Assembly (NCBI GenBank): GCA_014302835.1
Contig: CP060294.1
Coordinates: forward strand, 806,001-870,000
Length of the DNA: 64,000 nucleotides
From: Pedobacter sp. PAMC26386
GTDB taxonomy: Bacteria > Bacteroidota > Bacteroidia > Sphingobacteriales > Sphingobacteriaceae
Direction of reading: 5' to 3'
Positions 62,974-64,000 of the stretch are shown piece by piece. The notes under the pieces are model-generated. The model searched no databases. It was given only the letters and a program-made list of their open reading frames with translations, and was not told where the DNA came from. The position numbers and the translations under genes are program-made. Every line of letters starts with the position of its first letter. The stretch's first letter is position 1.

Positions 62974-64000
62974 ATGATTAATCCTATAAAATATACACTT
63001 ATACTTTTTCTGCTGATCTTATCGTCTTCCTGTAGCAAGCTGAATTTAAAGCCTACAGATGTGATCGATGCGGAGAAAGCTTACCGGAACCTGAATGATA
63101 TTGATTTAGGTCTGAACGGAGTTTACGTAGCCTTAGATAATACTTTGATAGGTATTAACGCAATTATTTCTGATGAGGTTATGTTACCAACAGAAAATAC
63201 AGTTAGTAATACAGATGCACACCGATGGCTTTACACTGGTGACAGTGATTCGGTGACCGGGTCATATTATACCTATTATACGGCTATAGATCGGTTAAAT
63301 AGGGTGTTAGCTGGCCTGGATGTGATTACAGTAGCTACGGTAGACATCGCTACAAGGGATCGTTATCGTGGAGAATTATTGGCCTTACGTGCGTTTTGTC
63401 ATTTTGAATTGTTGAGAATGTATGGTTCTGTTTATCAGAATGGAGGTTTAGGAGTTCCTTATATGAAAGCTTCTAAGGTTGGTTATCCCAGCAGAGATGC
63501 GTTTGAAGTTGTCGTAGCTGATGCTAAGGCCGATCTTGTTGCAGCTAAATCCTTGATTCCTTTGTCATTTAATGATAAAACCAGGATTACAAAAGTTGGT
63601 GTATCCGCTATACAAGCCAGACTGGCTCTCTATGAAAAAAATTGGAGTGAAGCAATTACTTACGCTACTGAGGCTATCAATTTAATGCCGCTGGCTACAG
63701 CGGCTCAGTTTCCTGGAATCTGGACTGATGCGACTGATAACGAGGTGATCTGGAAATTGAAAAGGGGAATTGAAGTGGAGCGCACTGGTAATTTGTTTTA
63801 TCGCCAGTCGGGAAATATAGTTTTATATGCACCTTCTTTTAAGCTGATCAACTCATTCGATAAAGATAATGATGTCCGTTATACAGCTTATATCAAATTT
63901 GACGATACAAGAGGAGAAAAAAAATCTCAGTATCTGGTTAATAAATATGCGGGTACTGAAGCTTTTCCAGGTTTAGCAGATATTAAATTATTCAGGACAG
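62974..64000 (+). CDS. SusD/RagB family lipoprotein, 3' end outside window
   Basis: The frame starts at an ATG 11 bp after SusC and is still open at the window edge (~342 codons). The leader ends in lipobox LSSSC (~16-20). It has ELLALRAFCHFELLRMYGSV and the SusD helical repeat pattern. It is the partner of the SusC receptor upstream. Confidence 0.92.
   Translation, partial: MINPIKYTLILFLLILSSSCSKLNLKPTDVIDAEKAYRNLNDIDLGLNGVYVALDNTLIGINAIISDEVMLPTENTVSNTDAHRWLYTGDSDSVTGSYYTYYTAIDRLNRVLAGLDVITVATVDIATRDRYRGELLALRAFCHFELLRMYGSVYQNGGLGVPYMKASKVGYPSRDAFEVVVADAKADLVAAKSLIPLSFNDKTRITKVGVSAIQARLALYEKNWSEAITYATEAINLMPLATAAQFPGIWTDATDNEVIWKLKRGIEVERTGNLFYRQSGNIVLYAPSFKLINSFDKDNDVRYTAYIKFDDTRGEKKSQYLVNKYAGTEAFPGLADIKLFRT

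Noticed and set aside
1..64000. CRISPR arrays, integrases, transposases and rRNA operons
   Set aside because: No spaced identical repeats, no recombinase motifs and no rRNA-like stretches were seen.

Overview
This window looks like a chromosomal segment of a Bacteroidota bacterium, most likely a Sphingobacteriaceae member of the Pedobacter type. The evidence is two SusC/SusD loci driven by ECF sigma and FecR genes, several promoter matches to TAnnTTTG, GatB and AlaS of Bacteroidota type, a subclass A2 (PER-like) beta-lactamase, a LytS/LytTR pair, a ComEA-like helix-hairpin-helix outer-membrane protein next to MerR and alaS, and moderately AT-rich DNA. The genus is inferred from gene content and style, not from a database search. 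No rRNA, tRNA, CRISPR array, transposase or integrase was seen.

Layout. 1-13 kb is mostly core: a helix-hairpin-helix barrel protein (partial), MerR regulator, alaS, a glycolipid-binding-fold protein, a Zn/Cd-type P1B ATPase with its Fur-family regulator, a secreted Arg/Gly-rich protein, gatB, a TlpA-like lipoprotein, an OmpR-type response regulator and an RluA pseudouridine synthase. 13-23 kb holds a ClC channel/antiporter and a five-gene metal-efflux operon: response regulator, sensor kinase, TolC, membrane-fusion protein and CzcA-type RND pump. 23-31 kb has transporters, an M48 protease, a DeoR/MFS pair, and a TetR gene plus an unknown gene divergent from a class A beta-lactamase.

31.2-34.5 kb is a gene-decay zone. 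It contains an alpha-L-fucosidase C-terminal relic, an intact acyl-CoA synthetase, a PQQ-propeller relic, a VOC (glyoxalase-fold) relic with two compensating indels, and a 25-residue-repeat 'DIFG' gene cut by one in-frame stop. 35.6-43 kb carries a TetR-SDR-MFS cluster with two matching palindromic operators (one lying exactly on the TetR promoter), an overlapping membrane protein-LytS-LytTR trio, a LysR gene divergent from an Asp-nucleophile alpha/beta hydrolase, and ferritin. 43.9-51.6 kb is an acyltransferase and a complete sigma-FecR-SusC-SusD locus.

51.8-53.8 kb is a small hydrolase-ECF sigma-membrane protein operon. 54.9-64 kb appears to be a second sigma/FecR/SusC/SusD locus in which the sigma gene is separated from FecR by about 3 kb. 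That gap contains an opposite-strand M61 peptidase, a 134-nt imperfect hairpin, four 10-bp-phased GGACA repeats and an unrecognised protein gene. This hairpin/iteron/unknown-gene module (about 57.28-58.38 kb) and the DIFG repeat gene are the most promising unexplained items. Metal handling (P1B ATPase/Fur, RND operon, ferritin) and TonB-dependent uptake are the two recurring functional themes.
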